From Salegentibacter salinarum (lineage in GTDB: Bacteria; Bacteroidota; Bacteroidia; Flavobacteriales; Flavobacteriaceae), in assembly GCF_900168115.1 (NCBI RefSeq), contig NZ_FUZC01000007.1, forward strand, positions 1-64,000: DNA of 64,000 nt, written 5' to 3'. The first letter of the stretch is position 1. Each line of letters opens with the position of its first letter. The notes below the pieces were generated by a model that was not told the origin of the DNA, searched no databases, and saw only the letters and a program-made list of their open reading frames with translations. The translations under genes were made by a program, and so were the position numbers. Below, piece by piece: positions 9,655 to 19,604 of the stretch.

Positions 9655-12033
9655 ATGCTAATTAAAAAATTTTCTGAGATCGGAATTGGGGATGTGAGCC
9701 AGGTGGGTGGAAAAAATGCATCTTTAGGAGAGATGTACAATAAATTATCGGGTAAAGGAATAAGAATTCCCGATGGCTTTACTACCACTGCAGATGCATA
9801 CTGGTTATTTTTAAAGGAGAACCACTTAAAGGAACACTTAGAGAATTTGATGAAAAATTTAGATAAGAATAAATTTTCCAACCTGTCTATTATTGCAAAC
9901 CAAGCTAGGGAATGTATTTTAAAAGGAAATTTTTCTAAGAACCTTAAAGAATCGATACTCGATGCTTATCACCATATGGGAAATAACAATAATATTCCCG
10001 TAGCTGTGAGGAGTAGTGCTACAGCAGAAGATTTACCAAAAGCTAGTTTTGCTGGGCAGCACGATACCTTCCTTAATGTGAATGGGGATGAGTCCGTTCT
10101 ACTTGCTGTAAAGAAATGCATGGCTTCACTATATACCGATAGAGCCATAAAATATCGAGAGGATAAAGGCTTTTTTCATCACGATATTGCGCTATCAGTT
10201 GGAGTCCAAAAAATGGTACGTTCCGATTTAGCCTGTTCTGGTATAGGATTTACCATTGAACCGGAATCAGGGTTTGAAAATATTATTCAATTGTCAGGAG
10301 TATATGGCCTCGGTGAAAACATCGTCCAGGGGGCTGTTAATCCAGATGAATTCTTCATATTCAAACCTAGTTTAGAACTGGGAAAATACTCGATTATTCA
10401 GAAGAAGTTAGGTACCAAAGATAAAACTATGACATATGCTCAATCTTTTGAACATTCTTCTGTAATAAATATGGTAACACCTTTAGAAAAACAAAATCAA
10501 TTTGTCCTTACTAATCCAGAAATAACGACCCTTGCCCAATGGGCTTTAATTATTGAAAGGTATTATAAGCGTCCTATGGATATTGAATGGGCCAAGGATG
10601 GAATAACCCAGGAATTATTTATAACACAGGCACGACCTGAAACTGTACATCAAACTAAAAATAAAAAGGTTCATAACATCTATTCATTAAAGGAGAGGTC
10701 TACAATAGTTGTTAGCGGAAACGCTATAGGAAATAAAATCTATGCTGGACCAGCTCGCTTATTAACTTCTCCAAGCCAGGCAGGTTTACTTCAGGATGGA
10801 GAAATATTAGTGACTGATACTACTAGTCCGGATTGGGATCCATTGCTGAAAAAGGCAGGTGCGGTAGTTACTAATCGTGGAGGCAGAACCAGTCATGCGG
10901 CAATAGTAGCACGGGAACTTGGTGTTCCCGCGGTAGTAGGTACAATTAATGCCACAGAAAATATTAAAGATGGGGAGTTAATAACTGTTTCCTGCAGTGA
11001 AGGAAAAACAGGTTTTGTTTATCGGGGAGCTCTTTCATTTGAAGAGAATCAAGTGGACTTTAACAAACTGACGTTACCAGATACAGAAGTTAAGTTCATA
11101 TTATCAGACCCAGAAAAGGCCTTTCAACTTAGTTTTTTACCAAATAATGGGGTGGGTCTTCTTCGGATGGAATTTATAATTACACATCAAATCAAAATCC
11201 ACCCGATGGCACTGATTAAATTTAACGAAATTAGAGATAATGAAGTAAGAACCATTATCGATGAATTAACTCAAAATTATTCACGGAAGGATGAATATTT
11301 TATCGATAAACTCTCCCAGGGAATAGGAGTTATAGCTGCAAGTTTCTTTCCTAAGGAAGTAATCATTAGAATGAGTGATTTTAAAAGTAATGAATACGCT
11401 AATTTAATTGGAGGCAAACAATTTGAACCGATTGAAGAAAATCCTATGCTGGGATTTAGAGGAGCTGCTCGATATTATCACGAATTATATCGTGAAGCTT
11501 TTGCTCTAGAATGCAAGGCAATAAAAAGAGTCCGAGATGATATGGGGTTAACAAATGTTAAAATAATGATTCCGTTTTGCCGAACTTTAGTGGAAGGTAG
11601 AAAAACAATAGAGGTACTGGAAAAAAATGGACTAGTTCGTGGCAAAGATAATTTAGAAATCTATATGATGGTGGAAATTCCAAGTAACGTTATTCTTTTA
11701 GAGGAATTTGCAAAGATTTTTGATGGGTTTTCGATCGGATCTAATGACTTAACACAGTTAACCCTGGGAATAGATCGGGATTCCGAATTGATGTCTTCTC
11801 ATTTCGATGAAAATGATGCTGCAGCTAAAAAAACGATTGCGACAGCTATAAGGAAAGCTAAGGTATCAGGTAAAAAAATTGGGTTATGTGGACAGGCACC
11901 CAGCGATTTTTCCGATTTCGCTGAATTTTTAGTCATTGAAGGGATCGACAGCATTTCCTTCAATTCTGATGCACTTTTAGATGGAATAAACAATATAAAC
12001 AAAGCGGAAAAACTTAGAAAAATCACTAAATGA
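9655..12033 (+). CDS. ppsA: Phosphoenolpyruvate synthase
   Basis: Makes PEP from pyruvate and ATP (giving AMP and phosphate), the entry to gluconeogenesis. 792 aa, the usual length. Domain order: N-terminal ATP-binding domain (VGGKNASLGEM; VAVRSSATAEDLPKASFAGQ), central swivelling domain with phospho-His414 in GGRTSHAAIVARELG, and C-terminal TIM-barrel with PEP-binding segments and Cys745 in GLCGQAPSD. All key segments are intact. It stands alone, closed by a strong hairpin. Together with the aldolase, PDH and glucokinase genes in this window it points to control at the pyruvate/PEP node. Confidence 0.95.
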   Translation: MLIKKFSEIGIGDVSQVGGKNASLGEMYNKLSGKGIRIPDGFTTTADAYWLFLKENHLKEHLENLMKNLDKNKFSNLSIIANQARECILKGNFSKNLKESILDAYHHMGNNNNIPVAVRSSATAEDLPKASFAGQHDTFLNVNGDESVLLAVKKCMASLYTDRAIKYREDKGFFHHDIALSVGVQKMVRSDLACSGIGFTIEPESGFENIIQLSGVYGLGENIVQGAVNPDEFFIFKPSLELGKYSIIQKKLGTKDKTMTYAQSFEHSSVINMVTPLEKQNQFVLTNPEITTLAQWALIIERYYKRPMDIEWAKDGITQELFITQARPETVHQTKNKKVHNIYSLKERSTIVVSGNAIGNKIYAGPARLLTSPSQAGLLQDGEILVTDTTSPDWDPLLKKAGAVVTNRGGRTSHAAIVARELGVPAVVGTINATENIKDGELITVSCSEGKTGFVYRGALSFEENQVDFNKLTLPDTEVKFILSDPEKAFQLSFLPNNGVGLLRMEFIITHQIKIHPMALIKFNEIRDNEVRTIIDELTQNYSRKDEYFIDKLSQGIGVIAASFFPKEVIIRMSDFKSNEYANLIGGKQFEPIEENPMLGFRGAARYYHELYREAFALECKAIKRVRDDMGLTNVKIMIPFCRTLVEGRKTIEVLEKNGLVRGKDNLEIYMMVEIPSNVILLEEFAKIFDGFSIGSNDLTQLTLGIDRDSELMSSHFDENDAAAKKTIATAIRKAKVSGKKIGLCGQAPSDFSDFAEFLVIEGIDSISFNSDALLDGINNINKAEKLRKITK

Positions 12034-12079
12034 TTCTCTACAGTTTAAAATTGAACTTGCAAGTCTTATAACATCCTAT

Positions 12080-12125
12080 AAATACAAAAGGCTGTTTCGA
12101 AGTTTCGTTACAGCCTTTTGTATTT
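12080..12125. terminator. Strong bidirectional terminator
   Basis: Perfect 16-bp arms (12080-12095 and 12110-12125) with a 14-nt loop. The outer part of the stem is A-rich on one side and T-rich on the other, so it can serve both ppsA and the convergent WG-repeat gene, whose stop codon lies right next to it. Confidence 0.9.
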
Positions 12126-12126
12126 C

Positions 12127-12750
12127 CTAAATTTTATGAACCCGCCATTTTTTATTGGGTCCTTTTACGGTCAACACATTTTTACCCAACCATTTGGCAT
12201 TAATTTGAGGTGCTTCTCTCAATTTTTGTTTAGAAACAGAAACCGGAAATGGGCCCTCTAAATATTTTAATATATCCCCCTTTTTATTTATTAAGACCAC
12301 ATCATATTTATAAGAAATTACATTCTTACCCAGCAAGGCATTTTCACCAAGCCTTTCTTCTTCTAATTTTAATGCAAGGGCTTTTCCATTATGGAAATTA
12401 GAAACATTCAGGAATTCGGGTTCAATTATAGTTTTTCCTTCCGAATTTATAAAACCATAATAATTAACACCATCCTTCTGCTCTTTGATAATAGCTCGTT
12501 CATCCTTTAATTGGGGATATTGCATCCCCGCAACACCAATAATTCCAGTTCTTGGATCTTCATTTGAAATAAGATCATTTCTAAAATCAAATACTAATTC
12601 ACCACTGGAATTTAAAAAACTCCAATTAACCCCCTGCCTGACTGCGCTATATCCTTCTTCTTGATTGGACACGAAATCAAACTCGTCTGACTCTTGTGCA
12701 AGTAATACAACCGGAATGCTTATTAAGATTCCTAATATAAAATTTTTCAT
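12127..12750 (-). CDS. Exported WG-repeat protein
   Basis: Starting at ATG 12750 the protein has 207 aa with a standard signal peptide (MKNFILGILISIPVVLLAQ); the upstream in-frame ATG at 12786 would put 12 residues ahead of it. Two or three WG-type repeats follow, in which an aromatic or Gly residue precedes FLNSSGE or GFINSEGKTIIEPEF. This family is exported or surface-located in Bacteroidota; its role is generally unknown. It is divergent from adhP, with two inverted motifs in the shared upstream region. Confidence 0.7.
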   Translation of the reverse strand: MKNFILGILISIPVVLLAQESDEFDFVSNQEEGYSAVRQGVNWSFLNSSGELVFDFRNDLISNEDPRTGIIGVAGMQYPQLKDERAIIKEQKDGVNYYGFINSEGKTIIEPEFLNVSNFHNGKALALKLEEERLGENALLGKNVISYKYDVVLINKKGDILKYLEGPFPVSVSKQKLREAPQINAKWLGKNVLTVKGPNKKWRVHKI

Positions 12751-12802
12751 AATTATAGATTTTAAAAACATATCCAAAATTACCATAAGATATTGATAGT
12801 AA

Positions 12803-12820
12803 ATATGATACCTGTCATAT
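12803..12820. promoter_or_regulatory. Candidate operator between the WG-repeat gene and adhP
   Basis: ATATGATA-CC-TGTCATAT: 8-bp arms with one mismatch, about 53 bp upstream of the WG-protein start and 146 bp upstream of adhP. It is a variant of the motif seen at 22004 and 22884. Confidence 0.35.
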
Positions 12821-12914
12821 TGTACTAAAGTTATCCTGATTTTTAAATTTTGAAATTGAATACCAAAATAAATAATAACTTTTCTTAAGAAAGCGGGTTA
12901 ATTATTTCATTTAC

Positions 12915-12926
12915 TGATTGTGATCA
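12915..12926. promoter_or_regulatory. Candidate operator just upstream of adhP
   Basis: TGAT-TGTG-ATCA, 39 bp before the adhP start, so close to the probable promoter. Same core as at 9547, 21263, 22004 and 22884. Confidence 0.35.
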
Positions 12927-12965
12927 TATTTATTTTAACAATAAAAGTATATTTTTAATTAGTAA

Positions 12966-14024
12966 ATGAATAATATAAAACCTAGAACTATGATACCTGA
13001 AAAAATGAAGGCTGCGGTGGTTAACCAATTTGGTAAACCTTTATCTATTGAAAACGTACCCGTTAAAAAACCTGGAAGGGGAGAAGTACTGGTAAAAGTT
13101 TTTGCCAGTGGCATTTGCCATACTGATCTCCATGCGGCTGAAGGCGACTGGCCCGTTAAGCCCTCCTTACCTTTTATTCCCGGGCACGAGGGTATTGGCG
13201 AGGTACTGGCCTTAGGAGAAGACGTAGACTTTTTGGAAAAGGGTGATATTGTAGGTATGCCTTGGCTTCATACGGCCTGTGGCCACTGTGAATATTGCAT
13301 CACCGGGTGGGAGACCCTTTGCGATCATCAACAAAATACAGGCTATAGCGTAAATGGTACCTTTGCTGAATATGTGCTGGCAGATGCAGCATTTGTAGGT
13401 AAATTTCCAAAAGATGTTAACTACTTTGAGATGGCGCCTATTCTTTGTGCGGGAGTAACAGTTTACAAGGGGATAAAAGAAACAGATCTAAAACCCGGGG
13501 AATGGATTGCCATTTCAGGTGTTGGAGGGTTGGGCCACCTGGCGGTGCAGTATGCCAAAGCTATGGGTTATCACGTGGTAGCAGTAGATATTTCTCAGGA
13601 AAAACTAGATCTGGCAACAAAGCACGGCGCTGACTTTGTAGTGAATGGTAAAGATCCCAAAGCCACCGAAGAAATAAAAAAACGAACTAAAGGCGGAGTT
13701 CATGGTGTATTAGTTACGGCCGTTGCACCTGTAGCTTTTGAACAGGCCATTGATATGCTTAGAAAAAGAGGAACTATCGCTATGGTAGGGCTTCCTCCTG
13801 GCAGCATCAACCTCCCAATCTTTCAGATGGTATTAAATCGGTTCACTATTCGGGGCTCTATTGTGGGTACACGTAAAGATCTACAAGAGGCTATCGATTT
13901 TGCCGTGGAAGGCAAGGTGCATACCACCGCTCACAAAGTAAAGTTGGAAGACGTTAATAAGGTGTTTGAAGATATGAAACAGAATAAAATTGAAGGACGA
14001 ATGGTGATAGACATGCAAGCCTAA
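12966..14024 (+). CDS. adhP: Zinc-dependent alcohol dehydrogenase (AdhP type)
   Basis: NAD-linked oxidation or reduction of ethanol and acetaldehyde or similar alcohols. 352 aa. Catalytic zinc ligands: Cys51 in GICHTD and His74-Glu75 in PGHEGIGEV. Structural zinc: Cys105, 108, 111 and 119. Rossmann motif GVGGLGHLAVQYAKA. The first ATG at 12966 may be too early; ATGs at 12990 (MIPEKM) or 13005 (MKAAVV) give ends closer to relatives. In many bacteria adhP sits with hsp20, ppsA and nitroreductase genes in low-oxygen or stress regulons; the neighbours here fit that pattern. Confidence 0.9.
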   Translation: MNNIKPRTMIPEKMKAAVVNQFGKPLSIENVPVKKPGRGEVLVKVFASGICHTDLHAAEGDWPVKPSLPFIPGHEGIGEVLALGEDVDFLEKGDIVGMPWLHTACGHCEYCITGWETLCDHQQNTGYSVNGTFAEYVLADAAFVGKFPKDVNYFEMAPILCAGVTVYKGIKETDLKPGEWIAISGVGGLGHLAVQYAKAMGYHVVAVDISQEKLDLATKHGADFVVNGKDPKATEEIKKRTKGGVHGVLVTAVAPVAFEQAIDMLRKRGTIAMVGLPPGSINLPIFQMVLNRFTIRGSIVGTRKDLQEAIDFAVEGKVHTTAHKVKLEDVNKVFEDMKQNKIEGRMVIDMQA

Positions 14025-14135
14025 GGCCTGCGGGGAGGTAACTGTCCATTATGAAATAACACTTCATTTCACGATGAGGTTAAAAGTTTTATTAAAGGAC
14101 AACAGATGTTTGGTGTGATTCAAGGGGATACTGAA

Positions 14136-15196
14136 ATGAAGTTAGAAGATTTTGGTTACAACGATATATTTGAAAAGTTCAGGATTGAGAATGACCTGGA
14201 AGGCTTTGAGGCAGGAAGAATCGTTTCAGAACATAAAGAGAGGTATATTGTAAAAACTTCAAAAGAGGAATTGGAAGCCTAGATAACAGGTCATTTACGA
14301 TTTTCTTCAAATAATCGTGAGGATTTTCCTCCACTTGATGATTGGGTGGCTTTGACAATATATGATTCTGGTATTTCTATAATTCATAAGGTATGACCCA
14401 GATTCTCTTTTAATTAACGACCTTATGTTGGACAATCTGGAGAAAAACAAATAATTGTAGCAAATATCGATTTGGGGCTAATATTGCAAGCCGCTGATAG
14501 GGATTTCAATATAACAGACTTGAAAGATATCTGACCATTTGTTATTCAGCACAGGTTAGTCCTATAATAGTGCTTACCAGGATTGATTTATTAGATCAGC
14601 CAGAGATTTCTGAAATTTTAGGGAGCATATAAATGTGAGTTAAAAATGTGCCTGTAATTGCAATAAGTAATAAATCCCGGGATGAATAAAAAAAAATCAA
14701 CTATTAAAAAAGGTAAAACCTATAGTATGCTAGGTTCTTCAGGAGTTGGAAAATCTACCCTTTTAAACAACCTTTCTGGTAAAACCATAATTAAAACAAA
14801 TACAATAAGCCAGAGCACAAATAGAGGTGGCATATCACAAGTTACAGGCAGTTAATTGTCCTTAAAAACGGTGGAATATTAATTGACAATCCTGGGATGA
14901 TAGAAGTAAGAATTGCTGTTTCAACAAGCGGATTAGAAATCACTTTCGATAAGATTATCAGACTTTCTCAGGATTGTAAGTTCAAAAATTACACTCACAC
15001 AAATGAAATTGGTTGTTCGGTTCTTGAAGCCGTTGAAAAGGGAGAAATAGACAAGGCATCCTATGAAAACTATTTAAAAATTGAAAGAGAGAACGCACAT
15101 TTTAAATCAACAATTGCCGAGAGACATAAAAAAGATAAAGAATTTGGAAAAAGCCTAAAGAAATATAAAATAGACATGAATAGAAAAAAATACTAA
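14136..15196 (+). pseudogene. rsgA: Decayed ribosome-biogenesis GTPase RsgA
   Basis: Starts MKLEDFGYNDIFEKF and continues as the RsgA OB domain (RIVSEHKERYIVKT) until an in-frame TAG at 14280. Reading on gives HLRFSSNNREDFPPLDDW, then a TGA near 14394 and a TAA soon after. The GTPase domain is spread over shifted frames: VANIDLGLILQAADRDF, SPIIVLTRIDLLDQ, the P-loop GSSGVGKSTLLNNL near 14733, and LIVLKNGGILIDNPGM. The last part, open from 14897, carries the RsgA zinc cluster CKFKNYTHTNEIGC. At least three stops and several frameshifts mean it cannot make RsgA. A functional copy probably lies elsewhere. Confidence 0.85.
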
Positions 15197-15362
15197 GCCT
15201 ATAATAGGATGTGATACACATTGCTTCTAGTTTTTATTTCGAAATCATTGTTCTAATCTGGACTCTCAACCCCTAAACTTTGTTTATTTATCTAAGTATA
15301 TAAATTACTCGACGTCAACTGCAAAATAAGTAAGGTATTTTAATCGATCACAAACGAATTTT

Positions 15363-15812
15363 ATGAAAACTAAAATAATAAGAAATATTTTTCTCTTCTT
15401 ATTGGCATTTTTAGGTGTTGGAGCATTATATGGGGGCGGGGTATTAATCCTTTATCCGTCAGGTGAAATATTAAAAATGCCCTTATCATTACTGGAAAAA
15501 TCTCCATTTAATGATTATTTGATACCGGGTATTATTTTATTTTCTATTCTGGGGTTGGTTCCATGTTTGTTAATCTTTTCACTAGTAAAAAAACCTGTTA
15601 GTAAATTCCTTGAGAAATTTAATGTTTTTAAAGACTTGCATTGGGCTTGGTCTTATACTATCTATATAGCCTTTGTACTAATTATTTGGATACAGGTTCA
15701 AATGATGTTCCTTCAAAAAGTTAGTTGGCTACATACTTTTTATATATTTCTGGCAATTTGTATTCTTATTATAGGAATTTCTCCTCAAATGAGGGAATTA
15801 TACAAAAAGTGA
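15363..15812 (+). CDS. Four-helix membrane protein of unknown function
   Basis: 149 aa with hydrophobic segments at about residues 9-31, 50-73, 94-113 and 123-141; the ends are basic. I recognise no family. A long extramembrane stretch between helices one and two (PSGEILKMPLSLLEKSPF) and the fixed pair HWAW/WLH are the only distinctive features. It sits 72 bp ahead of a serine hydrolase gene on the same strand and might be cotranscribed with it. Confidence 0.65.
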   Translation: MKTKIIRNIFLFLLAFLGVGALYGGGVLILYPSGEILKMPLSLLEKSPFNDYLIPGIILFSILGLVPCLLIFSLVKKPVSKFLEKFNVFKDLHWAWSYTIYIAFVLIIWIQVQMMFLQKVSWLHTFYIFLAICILIIGISPQMRELYKK

Positions 15813-15907
15813 AGAATAGTCTAAAAAAAATTACTCTTGAGAAATAGTGATCCTACTGTTATCTCATTCTATCCAGGGACATTATGTTATTATCAAATAA
15901 ATCATCT

Positions 15908-17290
15908 ATGAAAAATTCTAAAATAATTTTAATTATTTTTCTAATTATTTCTGGAAAATTTCAGGGTCAGGAAGATTTACATACGAGTAATGAAAAAAAC
16001 CTTCCCCCTGAAGTGGTTGAGGCGATTGAAGAACGTATAAAGGAAGATTATACACCAAGCATCGCAATAGCCATAATCGACTCCACAGGGATCCAGTATT
16101 TTAATTTTGGGAAAATTTCCAAGGAAGGAAGAAAAGTAGATGCAAATACCATTTATGAAATTGGGTCTGTAACAAAGGTGTTTACAGGTATATTGCTTGC
16201 ACAACAAGTTCTGGATGGAGATCTTAAACTGGAAGATGAGATAAATAATTTCATGCCAAATGATATTAATGTCCCTGTAATAGGCGATACAGAAATCACC
16301 TTTGGGCATCTTACAGATCATACTTCGGGTTTTCCCAGAATACCAGCAAATTTAAACTCGACCAATCCCGGCAATCCCTATGCGGATTATACTGTAAGCC
16401 AGATGTATGAATTTATTTCAGATTATCAACCTGTCAGAACAGTAGGGTCTGAATATGAGTATTCAAATCTTGCGCAAGGGCTTTTGGGGCACCTCCTTGC
16501 CTTAAATAAGAATAGTAATTATGAAGAATTGGTGATTCAAACAATTGCTAAACCATTGGGTATGAATGTCACCCGTATCGAGATGAATAACAGGATGAAA
16601 GAAAATCTAGCTTTGGGACATAGTAACGGAAAAATTGTTGAAAATTGGGACATCTCTATACTTGCCGGGGCAGGTGCACTTAAAAGTTCCACCTCCGATA
16701 TGGCAAAGTTTATTGCTGCTAATTTGGGTTATATAAAAACTTCTTTAACTGAAGCAATGAAGCTCTCGCATAAAATAAGGCATAATAAAGCCGGTGATAT
16801 GCGCGTTGCAATGGGATGGCATATCAAGAAAGGAAGTAAGGGAGATATTATCTGGCATAATGGTGGTACAGGAGGCTACAGGGCTTTTACTGGTTTTTTA
16901 AAAGAAACGGGCCAGGGGGTTGTACTTCTTTCAAACTCATCACAGAGTTTTGATGATATTGGCTTTCATTTACTTGATCCAGGTTCCGAATTAACAGATA
17001 TAAAATACAAAAGTGACGTCGTTGATTTACCAGAACCAACCCTTGAGAAGTACGTTGGTTTATACGAGTTGCAATCCGAATTCAAAATTAAAATAACTAA
17101 AGAAGGTAAACAGTTATTTGCGCAACCCACCGGCCAGGATAGGTTTGAGATTTACCCAGAAAATGATACGGTCTTTTTCCTAACTGTTGTAAAGGCAAAA
17201 ATCATTTTTAATATTAAAAGTGGTGTTGTTGAGAGTATGACCCTAATTCAAGGTGGGCAAGAAACACTGGGTAAGAAGATAGAACAGTAA
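15908..17290 (+). CDS. Beta-lactamase-fold serine hydrolase (class C / DD-peptidase family)
   Basis: The ATG at 15908 gives 460 aa with a signal peptide (MKNSKIILIIFLIISG); the ATG at 15884 adds eight residues ahead of it. Active-site motifs: Ser87-Val-Thr-Lys90 (SxxK), YSN in YEYSNLAQG, and HNGGTGG in place of KTG. A C-terminal domain (EKYVGLYEL...) of the kind often seen after this fold follows. Probably periplasmic. It may be a peptidase, esterase or beta-lactam hydrolase; sequence alone does not decide. Confidence 0.85.
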   Translation: MKNSKIILIIFLIISGKFQGQEDLHTSNEKNLPPEVVEAIEERIKEDYTPSIAIAIIDSTGIQYFNFGKISKEGRKVDANTIYEIGSVTKVFTGILLAQQVLDGDLKLEDEINNFMPNDINVPVIGDTEITFGHLTDHTSGFPRIPANLNSTNPGNPYADYTVSQMYEFISDYQPVRTVGSEYEYSNLAQGLLGHLLALNKNSNYEELVIQTIAKPLGMNVTRIEMNNRMKENLALGHSNGKIVENWDISILAGAGALKSSTSDMAKFIAANLGYIKTSLTEAMKLSHKIRHNKAGDMRVAMGWHIKKGSKGDIIWHNGGTGGYRAFTGFLKETGQGVVLLSNSSQSFDDIGFHLLDPGSELTDIKYKSDVVDLPEPTLEKYVGLYELQSEFKIKITKEGKQLFAQPTGQDRFEIYPENDTVFFLTVVKAKIIFNIKSGVVESMTLIQGGQETLGKKIEQ

Positions 17291-17557
17291 CGTATCTTAA
17301 TAATAAAAACACCTGTCTGTCAGAAATCGACTTTATAAATTTCAACACCTTTGATAATTGTTATAAGATTTAAAAATAAAGGATGAAATTAATCTTCAGC
17401 ACACATCCATAGTGTTTTTATGACTAAACCTGAAGTATGTAACACTTGTTACCTCCCAGAAAATCATCTAAGCTTACTTTTACGAGGAATTAAAATCTAA
17501 GGTTCTGGAATATTGGATATTCCTGTGTTCTTTGGTGCACTTTTAATTGAAAATAAA

Positions 17558-18151
17558 ATGAAGAAAAAAACTAAAAAAAGTTTCATTGAATATGGGGTAA
17601 TAATAGCCATTTTTAGTGGATTTTATTTTACAGGATTGCATACAGAAGTTTTAGGATTTCTTCAACGGGGAATACTTGCAACCGGTTTAATGGATCCAGA
17701 TTTTGATAAAGATTCTGGGCATGCTGTGAACACCGATTATCCCGAAGCAGATTTTTCAATGAAGCTTATCGATTCAAAGGGGGAAAATGTTGCTATGGAA
17801 GAACTAAAGGGTAAAGTGATCTTTATAAATGTTTGGGCTACCTGGTGCCCTCCTTGTGTTGCTGAAATGCCAGGAATTAATAAACTTTTTCAGGATATTG
17901 ATAAAGATAAAACAGCGTTTATTATGCTATCTGTAGATCAGGATTTTCAAAAAGCTATAGATTTTAATAAAAGAAAAGGATACGATTTTGAAATCTACAA
18001 AAGTAATGGAGGTATCCCCTCAATGTTTAGTTCTCAAAGCCTCCCAACTACATATGTAATAAATTCCCAGGGAGAGTTGGTACTTACACATATGGGAATG
18101 GGCGATTACAATACTAATGAATTTAAAGAATATCTTAAGGAGCTTTATTAA
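17558..18151 (+). CDS. Membrane-anchored TlpA/ResA-like thioredoxin
   Basis: Start at ATG 17558 (MKKKTKKSF), giving 197 aa; the longer frame begins with TTG and an unlikely leader. An N-terminal membrane anchor at about residues 12-32 is followed by a thioredoxin fold with the redox centre WCPPC (Cys97, Cys100) in NVWATWCPPC and the cis-proline segment SLPTTYVI. Probably reduces disulfides in the periplasm. No cytochrome maturation genes are near, so the partner is unknown. Confidence 0.85.
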   Translation: MKKKTKKSFIEYGVIIAIFSGFYFTGLHTEVLGFLQRGILATGLMDPDFDKDSGHAVNTDYPEADFSMKLIDSKGENVAMEELKGKVIFINVWATWCPPCVAEMPGINKLFQDIDKDKTAFIMLSVDQDFQKAIDFNKRKGYDFEIYKSNGGIPSMFSSQSLPTTYVINSQGELVLTHMGMGDYNTNEFKEYLKELY

Positions 18152-18236
18152 TTTTTGAAGTTAATATCTCTGGATTACCCAAGGGTATTGGTAACATGCA
18201 AGATGTGTTTTTACGTAGATTTGGATGACCTATTCA

Positions 18237-18480
18237 TTATTGTCTATCTGCCAGGTTATTTTTACCTTTCAATACATCTAAATTCAAGATTTTTTGCATT
18301 TTTTCCGGTTCTTCGAATAGGGACTGTGAGCCGATTTCTCAAAGGTATAAAATCCTTTATGGGCGCGTCTAGTCTATCAAAATATTTCTTTGCCAATGGG
18401 TAGGATACCGTATAATCGTAAACACCTGACCAAAAATAATCGAGAAATGTATTCTTCCAATTTCTGAAATCTATTATCCG
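18237..18480 (-). pseudogene. 3' remnant of an alpha/beta hydrolase
   Basis: On the minus strand three frames join to give a typical alpha/beta-hydrolase C-terminus: NWKNTFLDYFWSGVYDYTV, then after a shift DFYTFEKSAHSP with the catalytic-His region, then after another shift FEEPEKMQKILNLDVL and a stop at 18237. Two frameshifts within about 60 bp, and no upstream body, because the nitroreductase gene occupies that place. A dead fragment. Confidence 0.65.
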
Positions 18481-19445
18481 AATACTTCTTCTACTGGTCT
18501 TCTATAGGAGTAGGGCATTCTCTTGGAATATCCCAACCGAACGAGCAGGAGTGGATGTTGTTTTTCTATACCTAAGGCTAAGGCCATTTTTTTACGGACC
18601 TCAATTTCCTCACAGGGCATGTTCACGTGAGCATGATTGATTTGGAGCTTGGTAGCCATTAAACCAAAACGTTGTAACGCCCTGCCAGTATTTACCCAGT
18701 GTACAACATCATCCTTTTCGGCTAGGAACAGTATAAAGGTAGGGGTGGAGCGAATTATTTTTTTCCATCGTTTGGCCTCACTTTTCGTGTCTACAAACTT
18801 TTTCATGATCAGGTTTCCCAAGACCAGGCCAACTCCAGGCATGCCCATGCTGGAATGCCAAATTCCATCTCTCTTTTCCTCAACTTCTTTTTTTGAAAAT
18901 CGAATTCTGGAAACCAATTCATTAACAAATGCCTTTTTATGGAATTGAAGGTTGCTTCCTTCAATGATAAAAGGTACTAATTGATCAATTTCCTCCTGGG
19001 TTGAGAAGGACCGGATATGAACGCCTTTAAACTCTGCCGCATCTATCAATTGTTTCAAATCTTTGGAAACGATCGAAGTGTCATCATAGGCATTTCTGGT
19101 AACCTGTCTTTTTTCAATGTAGTTGAACAAATCATCTTTTTGTGCCGCGCTGTCGCGCTGTACTTTTATACTTATGAAATTCACTCCGTCAGTATCTTTT
19201 TCAATTTTTAGATCTGGATTACAGCCTAGGTTCCTGCCTGCTAAAATGATGTTCTCGGCAGCGCATCCCAAGCTAATATATAGAGCGTGATTGTCAGGGT
19301 CAACAATCGGTAAAGCCCTCTCGAAGTCAGGATGAATCTGAATTTCATTTTCGCATAATCTAAACTTCCAGGGTTGAGTATTATGTCCAGAAGGTGCTTT
19401 AGTACCGTATTCGATAATTTTTCGAATTTCTGAAGCTATTTGCAT
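18474..19445 (-). CDS. Nitroreductase-family flavoprotein (Acg-like)
   Basis: 323 aa from ATG 19445 (MQIASEIRKII); an in-frame ATG at 19505 would add 20 residues. The first domain has the nitroreductase FMN segment APSGHNTQPWKF and the second has the repeated half typical of the long Acg-type members (IHWVNTGRALQR-like segment, LGYSKRMPYSYRRPV at the end). In other bacteria such proteins belong to dormancy or low-oxygen regulons together with Hsp20 and universal stress proteins. The substrate is unknown. The end overlaps the hydrolase remnant by a few bases. Confidence 0.8.
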   Translation of the reverse strand: MQIASEIRKIIEYGTKAPSGHNTQPWKFRLCENEIQIHPDFERALPIVDPDNHALYISLGCAAENIILAGRNLGCNPDLKIEKDTDGVNFISIKVQRDSAAQKDDLFNYIEKRQVTRNAYDDTSIVSKDLKQLIDAAEFKGVHIRSFSTQEEIDQLVPFIIEGSNLQFHKKAFVNELVSRIRFSKKEVEEKRDGIWHSSMGMPGVGLVLGNLIMKKFVDTKSEAKRWKKIIRSTPTFILFLAEKDDVVHWVNTGRALQRFGLMATKLQINHAHVNMPCEEIEVRKKMALALGIEKQHPLLLVRLGYSKRMPYSYRRPVEEVFG

Positions 19446-19604
19446 GATCTCATCTATTAATATAACCATAAAAGTACCGACAGATGTGATGATTTGAAAT
19501 GACAATTATCAACATAATGTTTATATTCAGTATTATGCATTTGGATAGAAATTTTACACCTGATTTTCATGAAAAAGGTTGTTCCATATTTTCATTTTTA
19601 TGAA

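Noticed and set aside
14897-15196. 99-aa stand-alone gene
   Set aside because: It is the C-terminal piece of the decayed rsgA, with the zinc cluster but without the GTPase start; the family sequence continues upstream in other frames.
18155-18403. 82-aa + strand frame after the TlpA-like gene
   Set aside because: It is the antisense of the alpha/beta-hydrolase remnant on the minus strand, which reads as a real protein family.
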